Assembly: GCA_004001285.1 (NCBI GenBank) | Contig: AP018697.1 | Span: 62,001 to 126,000 of the forward strand | Reading direction: 5' to 3' | DNA: 64,000 bases | Source: Arthrobacter sp. MN05-02 | Lineage (GTDB): Bacteria > Actinomycetota > Actinomycetes > Actinomycetales > Micrococcaceae | Shown here: positions 31,109 to 40,349 of the stretch, piece after piece | Numbering within the stretch: the first letter of the stretch is position 1 | How the letters are laid out: every line of letters begins with the position of its first letter | Translations under genes and position numbers: made by a program | Notes under the pieces: model-generated | The model's database searches: none | Told to the model about the DNA's origin: nothing | What the model saw: only the letters and a program-made list of their open reading frames with translations

Positions 31109-31726
31109 GTGACTGATTTCGACGACGAGGTAGTGGAAGCCGCGCTGGAAGCCACCGGTTCCCCCGTGGACCAGGTCCGCATCCAGCGGGCGGTCCGGGA
31201 GATCCTGGCGGCGATCGGTGAGGACCCGGATCGCGACGGCCTGCTCGAGACGCCCAGGCGGGTGGCGAAGGCGTACGCGGAGATGTTCGCGGGGCTGCAC
31301 CAGGATGCCAGCGACGTGCTGTCCACCTCGTTCGACCTGAACCACCAGGAACTCGTGCTGGTGAAGGACATCCCGTTCTACTCCACGTGCGAGCACCACC
31401 TGGTGCCGTTCCACGGAACGGCCCACATCGGCTACATCCCGTCCGAGGAGGGCCGCGTGACCGGCCTGAGCAAGCTCGCGCGGCTCGTGGAGGTCTACGC
31501 CCGGCGCCCCCAGGTCCAGGAACGGCTGACCACGCAGATCGTCGATGCGATGATGGAGCACCTGAAGCCCAAGGGAGCGATCGTCGTCATCGAATGCGAA
31601 CACATGTGCATGTCGATGCGCGGCGTGCGGAAACCCGGCGCCAAGACCGTGACGTCCGCCGTACGCGGCCAGATCCGTGAGACGGCGACGCGTGCCGAGG
31701 CCATGAGCCTCATACTCGGAAGGTAG
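31109..31726 (+). CDS. folE: GTP cyclohydrolase I
   Basis: A 205-residue enzyme making dihydroneopterin triphosphate from GTP, the first folate step. The zinc ligands are C94 and H97 in [13 protein letters not shown] and a Cys in [32 protein letters not shown] and the GTP-binding [20 protein letters not shown] are conserved. The GTG start follows ftsH by 69 bases; a purine-rich GAAGGGGTGGAAGAG serves as ribosome site. First of the contiguous folE-folP-folB-folK set. Confidence 0.95.
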   Translation: MTDFDDEVVEAALEATGSPVDQVRIQRAVREILAAIGEDPDRDGLLETPRRVAKAYAEMFAGLHQDASDVLSTSFDLNHQELVLVKDIPFYSTCEHHLVPFHGTAHIGYIPSEEGRVTGLSKLARLVEVYARRPQVQERLTTQIVDAMMEHLKPKGAIVVIECEHMCMSMRGVRKPGAKTVTSAVRGQIRETATRAEAMSLILGR

Positions 31727-31732
31727 GACCCC

Positions 31733-32641
31733 ATGGATTCTCTCGCTGCAGCGCCCGGGACAGGGCCGGCGACCTCGCCGCTGCCCGTCCTCCGGCCGGT
31801 CCGGGTGGCAAAGGCGGTCGGGGACCTGCCGGCGGACCGCGCCGTCGTCCTGGGGATCCTGAACGTCACTCCGGACTCCTTCAGCGACGGCGGCAGGTAC
31901 GCCACCACCGACGACGCCATCGGTCACGGCCTCCGCATGCACTACGCGGGTGCGGACATCATCGACGTCGGTGGGGAGTCGACCCGCCCGAACGCCCACC
32001 AGGTGCCGATCGAGGAGGAGCTGGCCCGCGTCCTCCCGGTAGTGAAGGCCCTCGTGAAGGCCGGAGCCCTGGTCAGCATCGACACCATGCACGCCGAGAC
32101 CGCGCGGCAGGCGCTGGATGCCGGTGCCGCGATCGTCAACGACATCTCGGGCGCCGGCTTCGATCCCGCCATGCCGGCACTCGTCGCGGAGCGCAACGTG
32201 CCCTACGTCCTGACCCACCGGAGGGGCACGGCCGCGACGATGGACGGCCTGGCCACCTACGGCGACGTCGTCGCGGAGGTTACCGCGGAACTGGTCGGAC
32301 TGCGCGACCGCTTCACGGCCGCCGGGGTCGCCGCCGAGCAGATCATCCTCGATCCGGGACTCGGCTTCGCGAAGACCGACGAGCACAACTGGGCGATCCT
32401 GCGGAACCTCGACGCCTTCACCGGGCTGGGACACCGCGTGCTCGTCGGTGCCTCCCGCAAGCGGTTCCTGGGTACCCTCCTGACCTCGGCGGGCAGGGCG
32501 GCAGCGCCCGGGGAGCGCGATTCCGCCTCACTCGCGGTCGCGACCCTGGCCGCCGCCGCCGGCGCCTGGGGCGTCCGCGTGCATGATCCTGCCGCGACGC
32601 TCGACGCCGTCAAGGTCGCCGCCGCCGGCGCCCGACGGTGA
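31733..32641 (+). CDS. folP: dihydropteroate synthase
   Basis: A 302-residue TIM-barrel enzyme that joins p-aminobenzoate to the pterin diphosphate; target of sulfonamides. Signatures are GILNVTPDSFSDGG, DIIDVGGESTRPN, VSIDTMHAETARQAL, INDISGAGFDP-type VNDISGAG, and LDPGLGFAKT; near the end GASRKRFLG binds the pterin pyrophosphate. It begins six bases after folE and its stop overlaps the GTG of folB (GTGA). The first 25 residues are a divergent extension. Confidence 0.95.
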   Translation: MDSLAAAPGTGPATSPLPVLRPVRVAKAVGDLPADRAVVLGILNVTPDSFSDGGRYATTDDAIGHGLRMHYAGADIIDVGGESTRPNAHQVPIEEELARVLPVVKALVKAGALVSIDTMHAETARQALDAGAAIVNDISGAGFDPAMPALVAERNVPYVLTHRRGTAATMDGLATYGDVVAEVTAELVGLRDRFTAAGVAAEQIILDPGLGFAKTDEHNWAILRNLDAFTGLGHRVLVGASRKRFLGTLLTSAGRAAAPGERDSASLAVATLAAAAGAWGVRVHDPAATLDAVKVAAAGARR

Positions 32642-33045
32642 ACGGCGTCCCCGTGCCGGGCAGGCCCGGTTCACCCTCCGGGCTCCTGGACACGGTGGTA
32701 CTCACCGGCATCACCACCAAGGGATATCACGGCGTCTTCGACCACGAGCGCCGGAACGGCCAGCCATTCGCGGTGGACCTCGTGCTCCACCTCGACCTGC
32801 AGCCCGCGGGGACCAGCGACGACCTCGCCAGGACGGCGCACTACGGGGAGCTCGCCGAACTGGTGCACGGCATCATCGGCGGGAAGCCCTTCGACCTCAT
32901 CGAGGCCCTCGCCGAGACGATCGCCTCGGCGGTCCTGGCCGCGTTCCCCGTCGCCGCCGTCGACGTGACCGTCCACAAGCCGAAGGCGCCCATCGAGGTG
33001 CCGTTCGGCGATGTCGCCGTGACGCTGCGGCGGAGCCGGGCATGA
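32638..33045 (+). CDS. folB: dihydroneopterin aldolase
   Basis: A 135-residue enzyme releasing glycolaldehyde from dihydroneopterin. LTGITTKGYHGVFDHERRNGQ contains the conserved Tyr-His and Glu region (split here by family consensus), DDLARTAHYGELAELVHGII and FDLIEALAETIASAVL are typical, and VTVHKPKAPIEVPFGDVAVT carries the catalytic Lys. The GTG at 32638 overlaps the folP stop by four bases, and the TGA overlaps the folK ATG in the same way. Confidence 0.93.
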   Translation: MNGVPVPGRPGSPSGLLDTVVLTGITTKGYHGVFDHERRNGQPFAVDLVLHLDLQPAGTSDDLARTAHYGELAELVHGIIGGKPFDLIEALAETIASAVLAAFPVAAVDVTVHKPKAPIEVPFGDVAVTLRRSRA

Positions 33046-33533
33046 GCACCGTCCGGTCGGTCCTCGCTCTGGGCAGCAACCTCGGAGCCAGCAGCGACAC
33101 CCTGGTGCTCGCCGTCGCCGACCTCGTCGATTCCGAGCACGTGCGGCTCCACGCCGTCTCGCCCGTGGTGCGGACGAAGCCGGTGGGAGGCCCGGAGCAG
33201 CCCGACTACCTCAACATGGTGATCGAGGTGGAGACGGACCTCGGACCGTACGAGCTCCTCGCGCACTGCCAGTCCGTCGAGGACACCCACCACCGGAAAC
33301 GTACGGTGCGCTGGGGGCCGCGCACGCTCGACGTCGACATCATCACGTACGGAGCGTGGACCTCCGACGACGACGCGCTGACGATCCCGCACCCCCGCGC
33401 CGCATCCCGCGCGTTCGTCCTGCAGCCGTGGGCCTGGATGGACCCCGGGGCGGAACTGGGCGGCCGGCCCGTCGCCGGACTCGCCGCGCAGGCCGCCGAC
33501 CTTGCGGGCCTGGTGCCCTTCGAGGGAGTCTAG
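33042..33533 (+). CDS. folK: 2-amino-4-hydroxy-6-hydroxymethyldihydropteridine diphosphokinase
   Basis: A 163-residue HPPK that pyrophosphorylates hydroxymethyl-dihydropterin. LALGSNLG at the N-terminus, YLNMVIEVETDLGPYELL, and the signature RWGPRTLDVDIITYG with the Mg-binding DxD are present, followed by IPHPRAASRAFVLQP. The ATG (33042) overlaps the folB TGA. It completes the folate block in the usual actinobacterial order and is followed six bases later by the DUF3180 gene. Confidence 0.95.
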   Translation: MSTVRSVLALGSNLGASSDTLVLAVADLVDSEHVRLHAVSPVVRTKPVGGPEQPDYLNMVIEVETDLGPYELLAHCQSVEDTHHRKRTVRWGPRTLDVDIITYGAWTSDDDALTIPHPRAASRAFVLQPWAWMDPGAELGGRPVAGLAAQAADLAGLVPFEGV

Positions 33534-33539
33534 GACGCT

Positions 33540-34025
33540 GTGAGCACCCTTCGGTTCCGCTGGTTGGCCCTGGTGGGCGTGCTGGCCGGACTCGCCGGCT
33601 GGTCGGCCAACTGGCTCGCGACCCGCAACGGCTACGGCACCCCGACCCTGCCGCTGACGTCCCTCGTCACCACGGCGGTGATTCTCGGCATCACCCTGGT
33701 CTTCGGGCGCCGCGTGCTCCGGTGGCGCAACGGCGACCGCGACCGGCCCCTCGATCCGATCCTCGCCACCCGCACCCTCGTCCTCGCGCAGGCCTGTGCG
33801 TACGCGGGGGCGCTCAGCCTCGGCTGGCACGCGGGGATCCTGGTGGACCAGGTGGCACTCCTGGCGGTGCGCTCCACCACGGCACCCCTGTGGGGGTCCG
33901 TGGCACTCATGGTGGGCGGGATCCTGATGATTGTGGTGGGATTGGTCGTCGAGAGCTTCTGCAGACTTCCGCCCGACGACGACGGCACGGGCGCGCCGGG
34001 CTCCATCGAGGGGGAATATGCGTAG
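33540..34025 (+). CDS. DUF3180 membrane protein
   Basis: A 161-residue protein with four predicted membrane helices, roughly residues 5-25, 35-55, 78-105 and 118-145, and a short charged tail (PPDDDGTGAPGSIEG). Gene position right after folK and the helix pattern match the actinobacterial DUF3180 family, whose function is unknown. The GTG start follows folK by six bases and the end overlaps the next gene, so it belongs to the fol transcript. Confidence 0.82.
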   Translation: MSTLRFRWLALVGVLAGLAGWSANWLATRNGYGTPTLPLTSLVTTAVILGITLVFGRRVLRWRNGDRDRPLDPILATRTLVLAQACAYAGALSLGWHAGILVDQVALLAVRSTTAPLWGSVALMVGGILMIVVGLVVESFCRLPPDDDGTGAPGSIEGEYA

Positions 34026-34533
34026 GGAACCGATCGACCCGTCCGGGCTCGAGTGGTCCAGGGTGTCACCGAAGTACCTGCGCGTCCGGCTGCTCGGCTG
34101 GCTCATCGGGTCGGTGGTCTGGCTCGTCCTGGCGAGTGTCCCGCTGGTCCTCCGCCTCACGGGTCTCTGGAACTCGTTCCCGCCGCCGGTGATCGCCTGG
34201 GGGCTCCCCGCCGTCGTGCTGGTCATCGCCGCGTGGCGGGGCGTGCTGCTGCCCCGGCAGGTCGCCGCGATCGGCTATGCCGAGCGCGACGACGACCTCC
34301 TGGTCCGCCAGGGCGTCTTCTTCCAGCGCACCATGGTGGTCCCGTACGGCCGCATGCAGTACGTCGACGTCGCCGTCGGGCCGCTCGAGCGCGCGTTCGG
34401 GATCTGCACGCTCAAGCTCCACACGGCGTCCCCCGCCACGAACGCCCTGATCCCCGGCCTGCCCTCCGAGGAGGGCACGAGGCTGCGCGAGCAGCTGTCT
34501 GCGCGGGGAGAAGCTCGGTTGGCCGGGCTGTGA
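34018..34533 (+). CDS. bacterial PH-domain membrane protein (YdbS-like)
   Basis: A 171-residue protein with two membrane helices (about 28-50 and 57-75) followed by one bPH2/DUF304 domain: IGYAERDDDLLVRQGVFFQR, VVPYGRMQYVDVAVGPLERAF and GICTLKLHTASP. It corresponds to YdbS of the YdbS-YdbT pair; known members are membrane proteins of uncertain function, with a Bacillus pair linked to resistance to membrane-active compounds. The ATG lies inside the end of the DUF3180 gene and the TGA overlaps the next GTG. Confidence 0.82.
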   Translation: MRREPIDPSGLEWSRVSPKYLRVRLLGWLIGSVVWLVLASVPLVLRLTGLWNSFPPPVIAWGLPAVVLVIAAWRGVLLPRQVAAIGYAERDDDLLVRQGVFFQRTMVVPYGRMQYVDVAVGPLERAFGICTLKLHTASPATNALIPGLPSEEGTRLREQLSARGEARLAGL

Positions 34534-36227
34534 CGGCCCCGCCCGGCTCCTCCGGCGACCTCCCCGCGGCTCCCGCCCCGGACGGTCCGGAGGCCACCGC
34601 TCCGGCTGCCGACACCTGGCATCGGGTCCACTTCATCTCCCCGCTGGTGCGCGGCTGGATCGCGCTCGTCGCCATCCTCTACTTCGTGGGCAGGGACTGG
34701 TTCGAGGGCCTGTTCAGCGGCGGCCCACGGGAGCGGGGTCCCCTGCCCGAGGGCATCGGCCTGCTGGTGGCCGGGGGGATCGTGCTCGGCGTCGTGGTGG
34801 TGATCGCGGCCGCCTTCCTCGTCTCGTGGTACTTCACGCGCTACCAGGTGACGGCCGAGCACGTGCGCGTCCACTCCGGCGTCGTGTTCCGGCAGCAGCG
34901 GCAGGCACGCCTCGACCGGGTGCAGGCCATCGACATCGTGCAGCCCTTCCTCGCCAGGATCTTCGGGCTCGCGGAGCTCAAGTTCGAGGTGGCCGATGCA
35001 GGGGAGTCCGCGGTCCGGCTCGCGTTCCTGAAGCTGGCCGACGCCCGCAGGCTGCGCGCGACGATCCTCGCCCGCGCGGCAGGCGTGGACCCGGACCCGG
35101 AGCACCCGGAGGAGTCCGTCGAGGCGCCCGAGCGTGAGGTGGTCGCCATCCCGCCCGCGCGCGTCGTCGGAGCAGCCGTCCTCTCGGGGACCACCGTGGC
35201 GCTGGTCGTGGCCGCCGCCGTCGTCACCACGCTCGGAGTGGTCCTGGAGACGCCGATCATCGCGACGTCCTTCATCCCCATCCTCATCGGCGTCGTCGGC
35301 GCCTACTGGTCGGCCCTCAACACGGGCTACAACTTCCGCGCAGCGACGTCCCCGGACGGCATCCGAATGCGCTACGGACTGCTGGACACGCGCTCGCAGA
35401 CGGTACCGCCGGGACGCGTGCAGGCCCTGAGCATCCTGCAGTCACCGCTGTGGCGGTTGAAGGGCTGGTACCGCGTCACCGTGAACGTCGCGGGCTACGG
35501 GGCGTCGGTCTCGAGCGAGGGACAGGCACGTGCGACGCTCCTCCCCGTCGGCACCCGCGACGAGGTGCTGCAGATCCTCGCCCTCGTGCTGCCCGATCCC
35601 GGGACGCCGCGTCCGGTCGAGGTGTTCACCGCGGGCATGGCAGGCCGGGACGGCGACGAGGGCTTCGTCACCACCCCGCGCCGGGCCCGGTGGCTGGCAC
35701 CCCTCGCCTGGCGGCGCAACGGCTTCGTCGGAACGCGGACGGCACTGCTCATGCGCTCCGGCGTGCTGTGGCGCCAGCTCGTCGTCGTGCCGCACGAGCG
35801 GACCCAGTCGCTCTCGATCGAGCAGGGCCCCGTGGACCGGCGCTTCCGCGTCTCGAACCTGCAGTTCCAGACGACGCCCGGCCCGGTCAGTCCGCGGGTC
35901 CTCCTCGCGGACTCGGCCACGGCCTGGGAGCTCTTCCACGGTCAGGCCGCCCGCGCTGCCGAGGCCCGGCGCCGCAGCGGCCCCGAGCAGTGGATGAAGC
36001 CCGTCCCCGGCGCGCCCCCCGCGGCAGCCACCGGGGACACCGGGGACACCGGGGACACCGGGGACGCGGGGGACGCGGAGGACGCCGGGCAGACCCGGCC
36101 CGGCGACGCCGGGACGCCGCAGGACGCTGCGCGGCCGGCTCCCGGCGTCCGGGACGTGATGCCCGAGGTGCCGCTCTACGCGCCCGCGACCGACGGGACG
36201 GAGGAGCCCGCCGATGGCCGGCGCTGA
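34530..36227 (+). CDS. triple PH-domain membrane protein (YdbT-like)
   Basis: A 565-residue membrane protein, partner of the preceding gene. Two helices (about 50-65 and 70-95) precede a bPH2 domain starting near residue 100 (YFTRYQVTAEHVRVHSG); a second helix pair (about 210-260) precedes another domain near 266 (YNFRAATSPDGIRMRYG); a third domain begins near 397 (NGFVGTRTALLMRSG). Each has the family R-x-Q/T-x-L/I-x-I strand (DRVQAIDI, GRVQALSI, ERTQSLSI). The tail from residue 500 is low complexity and includes the tandem TGD repeat. The GTG overlaps the upstream stop. Function unknown; a surface or membrane-stress role is a guess. Confidence 0.82.
   Translation: MTAPPGSSGDLPAAPAPDGPEATAPAADTWHRVHFISPLVRGWIALVAILYFVGRDWFEGLFSGGPRERGPLPEGIGLLVAGGIVLGVVVVIAAAFLVSWYFTRYQVTAEHVRVHSGVVFRQQRQARLDRVQAIDIVQPFLARIFGLAELKFEVADAGESAVRLAFLKLADARRLRATILARAAGVDPDPEHPEESVEAPEREVVAIPPARVVGAAVLSGTTVALVVAAAVVTTLGVVLETPIIATSFIPILIGVVGAYWSALNTGYNFRAATSPDGIRMRYGLLDTRSQTVPPGRVQALSILQSPLWRLKGWYRVTVNVAGYGASVSSEGQARATLLPVGTRDEVLQILALVLPDPGTPRPVEVFTAGMAGRDGDEGFVTTPRRARWLAPLAWRRNGFVGTRTALLMRSGVLWRQLVVVPHERTQSLSIEQGPVDRRFRVSNLQFQTTPGPVSPRVLLADSATAWELFHGQAARAAEARRRSGPEQWMKPVPGAPPAAATGDTGDTGDTGDAGDAEDAGQTRPGDAGTPQDAARPAPGVRDVMPEVPLYAPATDGTEEPADGRR
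36030..36065. repeat. 9-bp minisatellite, four perfect units
   Basis: ACCGGGGAC is repeated four times without error, then decays into GCGGGGGAC and GCGGAGGAC units up to about 36083. In frame it encodes TGD-TGD-TGD-TGD-AGD-AED in the disordered tail of the PH-domain protein. Length is a multiple of three, so unit gain or loss would not shift the frame. Confidence 0.9.
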
Positions 36228-37167
36228 CGCATCCCGCCGACCGGGACGGCTCGGCGTCGGCATCGTGGGCGCGGGAAGGGTGGGAGCCGTCCTCGGTGCG
36301 GCCCTGCGGTCGGCGGGCCACGCCGTCGTCGGAGTAGCAGCCGTCTCCGAGGCGAGCCGTGAACGCGCCGAGAACCTGCTGCCCGGGGTTCCCGTCCTCG
36401 AGGTCCCCGACATCATCGAGCGCGCGGAACTCGTGCTGCTGACGGTGCCCGACGACGCCCTGCCCACGCTGGTCGAAGGGCTCGCCCAGCTCGGGGTGTG
36501 GCAGGCGGGGCAGCTCGTGGTGCACACCTCCGGCCGCTACGGGACCGCCGTGCTGGGCCCCGCACGCGCGGCCGGCGCCATCCCCCTGGCCATCCATCCC
36601 GCCATGACCTTCACCGGTATGAGCCTGGACCTCGGGCGCCTGCCGGACAGCATGTTCGGCATCACCGCCCCGTCCGCCGTGCTGCCCATCGCGCAGGCAC
36701 TCGTCGTGGAGATGGGAGCGGAGCCGGTCGTCATCGAGGAGTAGTCCCGGGCGCTGTACCACGCGGCCCTCGCGCACGCCTCGAACCACCTGGTGACGAT
36801 CGCCGCGCAGTCCGCACAGCTCCTCGCCGACCTCGGCGTCCAGCATCCCGACCGCATGCTGGGCCCGCTCATGAAGGCATCGCTCGAGAACGCCCTGTCC
36901 TCGGGCGAGAGTGCACTGACCGGACCGGTGGCACGCGGTGACGCCGGGACCGTCCGCGCGCACCGTGCGGCCCTCGAGGCGCACGACGCCCCCGACACCC
37001 GCCAGGCCTACCTCGGCATGGCCCGCGCCACCGCGCTGCGCGCGCTCGAGCGGGGCGTCCTGTCGCCGGCGCAGGGCGAGGCGATCCTCGCCGCGCTCGC
37101 GGATGTCCCCGGCGGGAGCGGGCCTCCCCGCCCGCCGCAGGACGGCGCGTCCGGCCCGCCGCCCTGA
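36214..37167 (+). pseudogene. DUF2520 Rossmann-fold oxidoreductase with an in-frame stop
   Basis: One frame encodes a full DUF2520/NADP-oxidoreductase coenzyme F420-dependent-like protein of about 317 residues. The N-half has LGVGIVGAGRVGAVLGAALR (NAD(P)-binding), LLTVPDDALPTLVEGL and PLAIHPAMTFTGM; the C-half continues with ALYHAALAHASNHLVTIAAQ and a helical domain with LMKASLENAL. Between them codon 36742-36744 is TAG (VVIEE-stop-SRALYH). Both halves are well conserved and in register, so the lesion is a single base change, not an indel. Located between the PH-domain genes and panC, its usual place. Function unknown; ketopantoate-reductase-like roles have been suggested by context. Confidence 0.82.
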
Positions 37168-37232
37168 CCTCTCCCGACCCGACCCACCCCGCCGCGCGGC
37201 GGCACCACATCCACTTCCTCGAAGGACCTCCC

Positions 37233-38159
37233 GTGACCCCGACCGGCACCACCCGCCCGGCCACCCCGCTCCTCGTCCCCACCCCTGCCGAGCTCCGGAC
37301 CGCCACCTCGGCGCTCCTGGACCGGGCGGCCGCCCGCAGCGGGGCCGACGGCCCGCCGTCGCTCGGCCTCGTCCCCACCATGGGCGGCCTGCACGAGGGG
37401 CACGCCGCACTCGCGCGGACGGCGCGGGCAGCCGACGACGTCGTCGTGGCGTCCGTCTTCGTCAATCCCCTGCAGTTCGGCGACCCGGCGGACCTCGACC
37501 GCTATCCGCGCACACTCGACGAGGACCTGCGGCTCCTGGGCGGGTGCGGGGTCGACGTCGTCTTCGCCCCCTCCGTCGAGGACATGTACCCGGGCGGGGA
37601 ACCCTCGGTCCGGGTCAGCGCCGGACGGATGGGCGAGGTGCTCGAGGGGGCATCGCGGCCCGGCCACTTCGACGGCATGCTGACGGTCGTCGCGAAGCTG
37701 CTGAACCTCGGGATGCCCGGCACCACGGCGGAGTACCGCGCGTATTTCGGCGAGAAGGACGCGCAGCAGCTCGCACTCATCCGCCGGATGGTGCTCGACC
37801 TCGACGTACCCGTGCGCATCGAGGGCGTGCCGATCGTCCGCGACGCCGACGGGCTGGCGCTCTCGAGCCGGAACCGTTTCCTCGGTCCCGCTGAGCGTGA
37901 CGCGGCGCTGGTGCTCTCACGCGTGCTCCGCGGGCTGAGCGACACCGCCCGCCGGGGCGCACCACCCGACCTCGCCCGTGCACGCGCCGAGATAGCGTCC
38001 GAGGAGCTGGTGGAGCTCGACTACCTCGAGGTCGTGGACCCGTCGTCGTTCGCCGTCGTCGGGGACGCCGCCGGGTCGCGCCAGGCGCTCGCCGTCGTCG
38101 CGGCCAGGGTCGGCGCGGTGCGCCTGATCGACAACACCTTCCTGCCGGTCGTGGGCTGA
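37233..38159 (+). CDS. panC: pantothenate synthetase (pantoate-beta-alanine ligase)
   Basis: A 308-residue enzyme that joins pantoate and beta-alanine via a pantoyl adenylate. [16 protein letters not shown] contains the HIGH-type nucleotide motif, [20 protein letters not shown] the pantoate site, [17 protein letters not shown] and [11 protein letters not shown] the KMSKS-equivalent. The GTG at 37233 is preceded by GAAGGA at 37220-37225. An N-terminal extension of about 35 residues precedes the core, within the family range. The gene follows the DUF2520 gene as in other actinobacteria. Confidence 0.93.
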   Translation: MTPTGTTRPATPLLVPTPAELRTATSALLDRAAARSGADGPPSLGLVPTMGGLHEGHAALARTARAADDVVVASVFVNPLQFGDPADLDRYPRTLDEDLRLLGGCGVDVVFAPSVEDMYPGGEPSVRVSAGRMGEVLEGASRPGHFDGMLTVVAKLLNLGMPGTTAEYRAYFGEKDAQQLALIRRMVLDLDVPVRIEGVPIVRDADGLALSSRNRFLGPAERDAALVLSRVLRGLSDTARRGAPPDLARARAEIASEELVELDYLEVVDPSSFAVVGDAAGSRQALAVVAARVGAVRLIDNTFLPVVG

Positions 38160-38193
38160 GGCACACCGGCACCCGGCGCCCGGCAGGGAGCCG

Positions 38194-38199
38194 TAAACT
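38194..38199 (+). promoter_or_regulatory. -10 hexamer near the lysS start
   Basis: TAAACT stands eight bases before the GTG at 38208, which suggests a leaderless or nearly leaderless transcript. The same stretch contains TTG 38199, which has GGGAG eight bases upstream; the two signals support different starts. Confidence 0.45.
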
Positions 38200-38207
38200 T
38201 GTCTTCC

Positions 38208-39719
38208 GTGACCCACGACGACATCCTCCCCGCGGAAGACCTCAACGAGCAGATGCGCTTCCGGCTGCAGAAGCGGGCGGCCCTGCTCGACGCCGGCACC
38301 GAGGCCTACCCGGTCAAGCCGGAGCGGACGCACTCGCTCGGCGAGGTGCGGGTGCGGGAGCAGTTCGGCGACCTCCCCACGGGAGAGTCGAGCGGCCGGC
38401 AGGTCGCCGTCGTCGGACGCGTCGTCTTCCTCCGCAACTCGGGCAAGCTGTGCTTCGCGACGCTTCAGGAGGGGGACGGCACCCGGCTCCAGGTCATGCT
38501 GAGCCTCGCGGAGATCGGCCCGGACCGCCTCGCCGACTGGAAGGCGCTCGTCGACCTCGGCGACCATGTCCAGGTGCACGGCGAGGTCATCAGTTCACGG
38601 CGCGGCGAACTCTCCGTGATGGCGGACTCCTGGGCCATGGCATCGAAGGCGCTCCGCCCGCTGCCCACGCTGCACGCGGGCGTCAACGAGGAGACGCGCG
38701 TCCGGCAGCGCTACGTGGACCTGATGGTCCGCGAGGAGGCCCGGCAGATGGTCCGCACCCGCGCCGCGATCACGCGGACCCTCCGCGAGACGCTCAACCG
38801 CCATGACTACATCGAGGTCGAGACGCCCATCCTCCAGCTCGTCCACGGCGGAGCGACGGCCCGGCCGTTCGAGACCCACCTCAACGCCTTCGACCAGAAG
38901 ATGACGCTCCGCATCGCCCTGGAGCTGTACCTGAAACGTGCCGTCGTCGGCGGGATCGACCGCGTCTACGAGATCGGCCGGATCTTCCGCAACGAGGGCG
39001 TCGACTCCACGCACAGCCCCGAGTTCACGATGCTCGAGTGCTACGAGGCCTACGCCGACCAGTTCGTGATGGCGGACCGCATGAAGGAGATGATCCTCGC
39101 CTGTGCCGATCTGCTGGGATCGCGCACCATCGAGACCGCGAAGGGCACGATCGACCTCGACGGCGAGTGGGCGTGGCTCGGCGTCTATCCCGGTCTCTCT
39201 CCTCCGCGGTGGGCCAGGAGGTCACGCCGGACACCGGCCTCGAGGAGCTGCGGTCGATCGCGGAACGCCACGAGGTCTCGCTGGATCCGGCCTGGGGCGC
39301 GGAGAAGGTGGTGCTCGAGCTCTTCTCCGAGATCGTGGAGCCGACGCTCATCCAGCCGACCTTCGTCTACGACTACCCACCGTCGGCGCAGCCGCTCGCC
39401 CGGACCCACCGCGAGGACCCGCGGCTGATCGAGGCATGGGACCTCATCATCGGGGGGATGGAACGCGGCACGGCCTTCTCCGAACTCATCGACCCGGTGA
39501 TCCAGCGTGAGCGCCTCACCGAGCAGTCGCGACAGGCCGCGGCCGGAGACGACGAGGCCATGCAGCTGGACGAGGACTTCCTGCGGGCCCTCGAATACGG
39601 GGCCCCGCCGATGGGCGGTATCGGTCTCGGAATCGATCGGCTCGTGATGCTTTTTCACGAACGTCGGAATTCGCGAGTCCATCCTCTTCCCGATTCTCAA
39701 GCCCGAGGCGGGGCAGTAG
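38208..39719 (+). pseudogene. lysS: lysyl-tRNA synthetase, two frameshifts
   Basis: The three frame segments together give a complete class II LysRS (about 502 residues) that charges tRNA-Lys. Segment 1 has the OB-fold tRNA-binding domain and motif 2 in YEIGRIFRNEGVDSTHSPEF; it breaks after LGVYPGLS. Segment 2 resumes at SAVGQEVTPDTGLEELR and holds motif 3, PPMGGIGLGIDRLVMLF. Segment 3 is the last 20 residues to GQ-stop. Break 1 is one extra TC in TCTCTCTC (39194-39201); break 2 is one extra T in TTTTT (39651-39655). The sum is +3. Start at GTG 38208 (TTG 38199 possible). Loss of this gene should be lethal without a second copy, so error must be considered. Confidence 0.88.
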
Positions 39720-39721
39720 CG

Positions 39722-39919
39722 GTGGAATATGTAGCGGTCCTCCTGCCGTCAGCCTGCTTGGCAGTGCTTTTCTACTTCGCGATCAAGGCCATATTCAATG
39801 CCGACCGCGCCGAACGCGAGGCGCTGGCACGTGCCGAGGAAATGCAGGACGTCGAGGACGCGAGGAACCGCGAGGCCGCGCGGCAAAAGAATGACGGCCA
39901 GGAAATCGATCCGAGTTAG
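39722..39919 (+). CDS. small single-pass membrane protein
   Basis: A 65-residue protein starting with GTG three bases after the lysS stop. Residues 3-23 (YVAVLLPSACLAVLFYFAIKA) form one membrane helix; the remainder is a charged, probably helical tail (RAEREALARAEEMQDVEDARN). A small membrane protein of this kind follows lysS in related Arthrobacter genomes to my knowledge, which supports it as a real gene. Function unknown. Confidence 0.65.
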   Translation: MEYVAVLLPSACLAVLFYFAIKAIFNADRAEREALARAEEMQDVEDARNREAARQKNDGQEIDPS

Positions 39920-40006
39920 GAATGCTCTTCTTTTGACCTCGATTCATGAATGCCCCATACTAATTCCTGGGGCATTGATATCGAGGAACTGAATAAGGAG
40001 AGCATT

Positions 40007-40336
40007 GTGGCGCAGAAGGTAAAGATCATTCTCATCGATGACATCGACGGCGGGGAAGCCGACGAAACCGTGCGCTTCGGCCTCGACGGCGTGCAGTACG
40101 AGATCGACCTCTCGGAGACGCATGCCTCGGAACTCCGCGCGACCCTCGCCGAGTACGTCGGGGCCGCCCGTCGCAGCAACTCCGCGAAGCAGCAGCGCCC
40201 GAGCGCTCCGGCCGCCTCGCGCAACCAGGAAGCCGCCCAGATCCGCGAATGGGCCAAGGAGAACGGCTACAACGTCTCCTCCCGTGGCCGCGTGAACAGC
40301 GAGATCGTCGAGGCCTACCGCGCCGCCCAGCGCTGA
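40007..40336 (+). CDS. lsr2: Lsr2-family nucleoid-associated protein
   Basis: A 109-residue H-NS-like xenogeneic silencer that coats and bridges AT-rich DNA. The N-terminal dimerisation domain begins AQKVKIILIDDIDGGEADE and includes VRFGLDGVQYEIDLSE; a Ser/Ala/Pro linker leads to the DNA-binding domain with IREWAKENGYNVSSRGRVNS, where R93-G94-R95 is the minor-groove hook. The GTG is fixed by AAGGAG at 39995-40000, six bases upstream. Flanking sequence is more AT-rich than the rest of the window, as is usual at Lsr2 autoregulated promoters. Confidence 0.93.
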   Translation: MAQKVKIILIDDIDGGEADETVRFGLDGVQYEIDLSETHASELRATLAEYVGAARRSNSAKQQRPSAPAASRNQEAAQIREWAKENGYNVSSRGRVNSEIVEAYRAAQR

Positions 40337-40349
40337 CCACCACTACCCG

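Noticed and set aside
36742..36744. TAG as a recoded codon (pyrrolysine or similar) in the DUF2520 gene
   Set aside because: TAG serves as a normal terminal stop in this window (pheA, glycerate kinase, serS-neighbour genes), no pyl genes are seen, and the family has no such residue.
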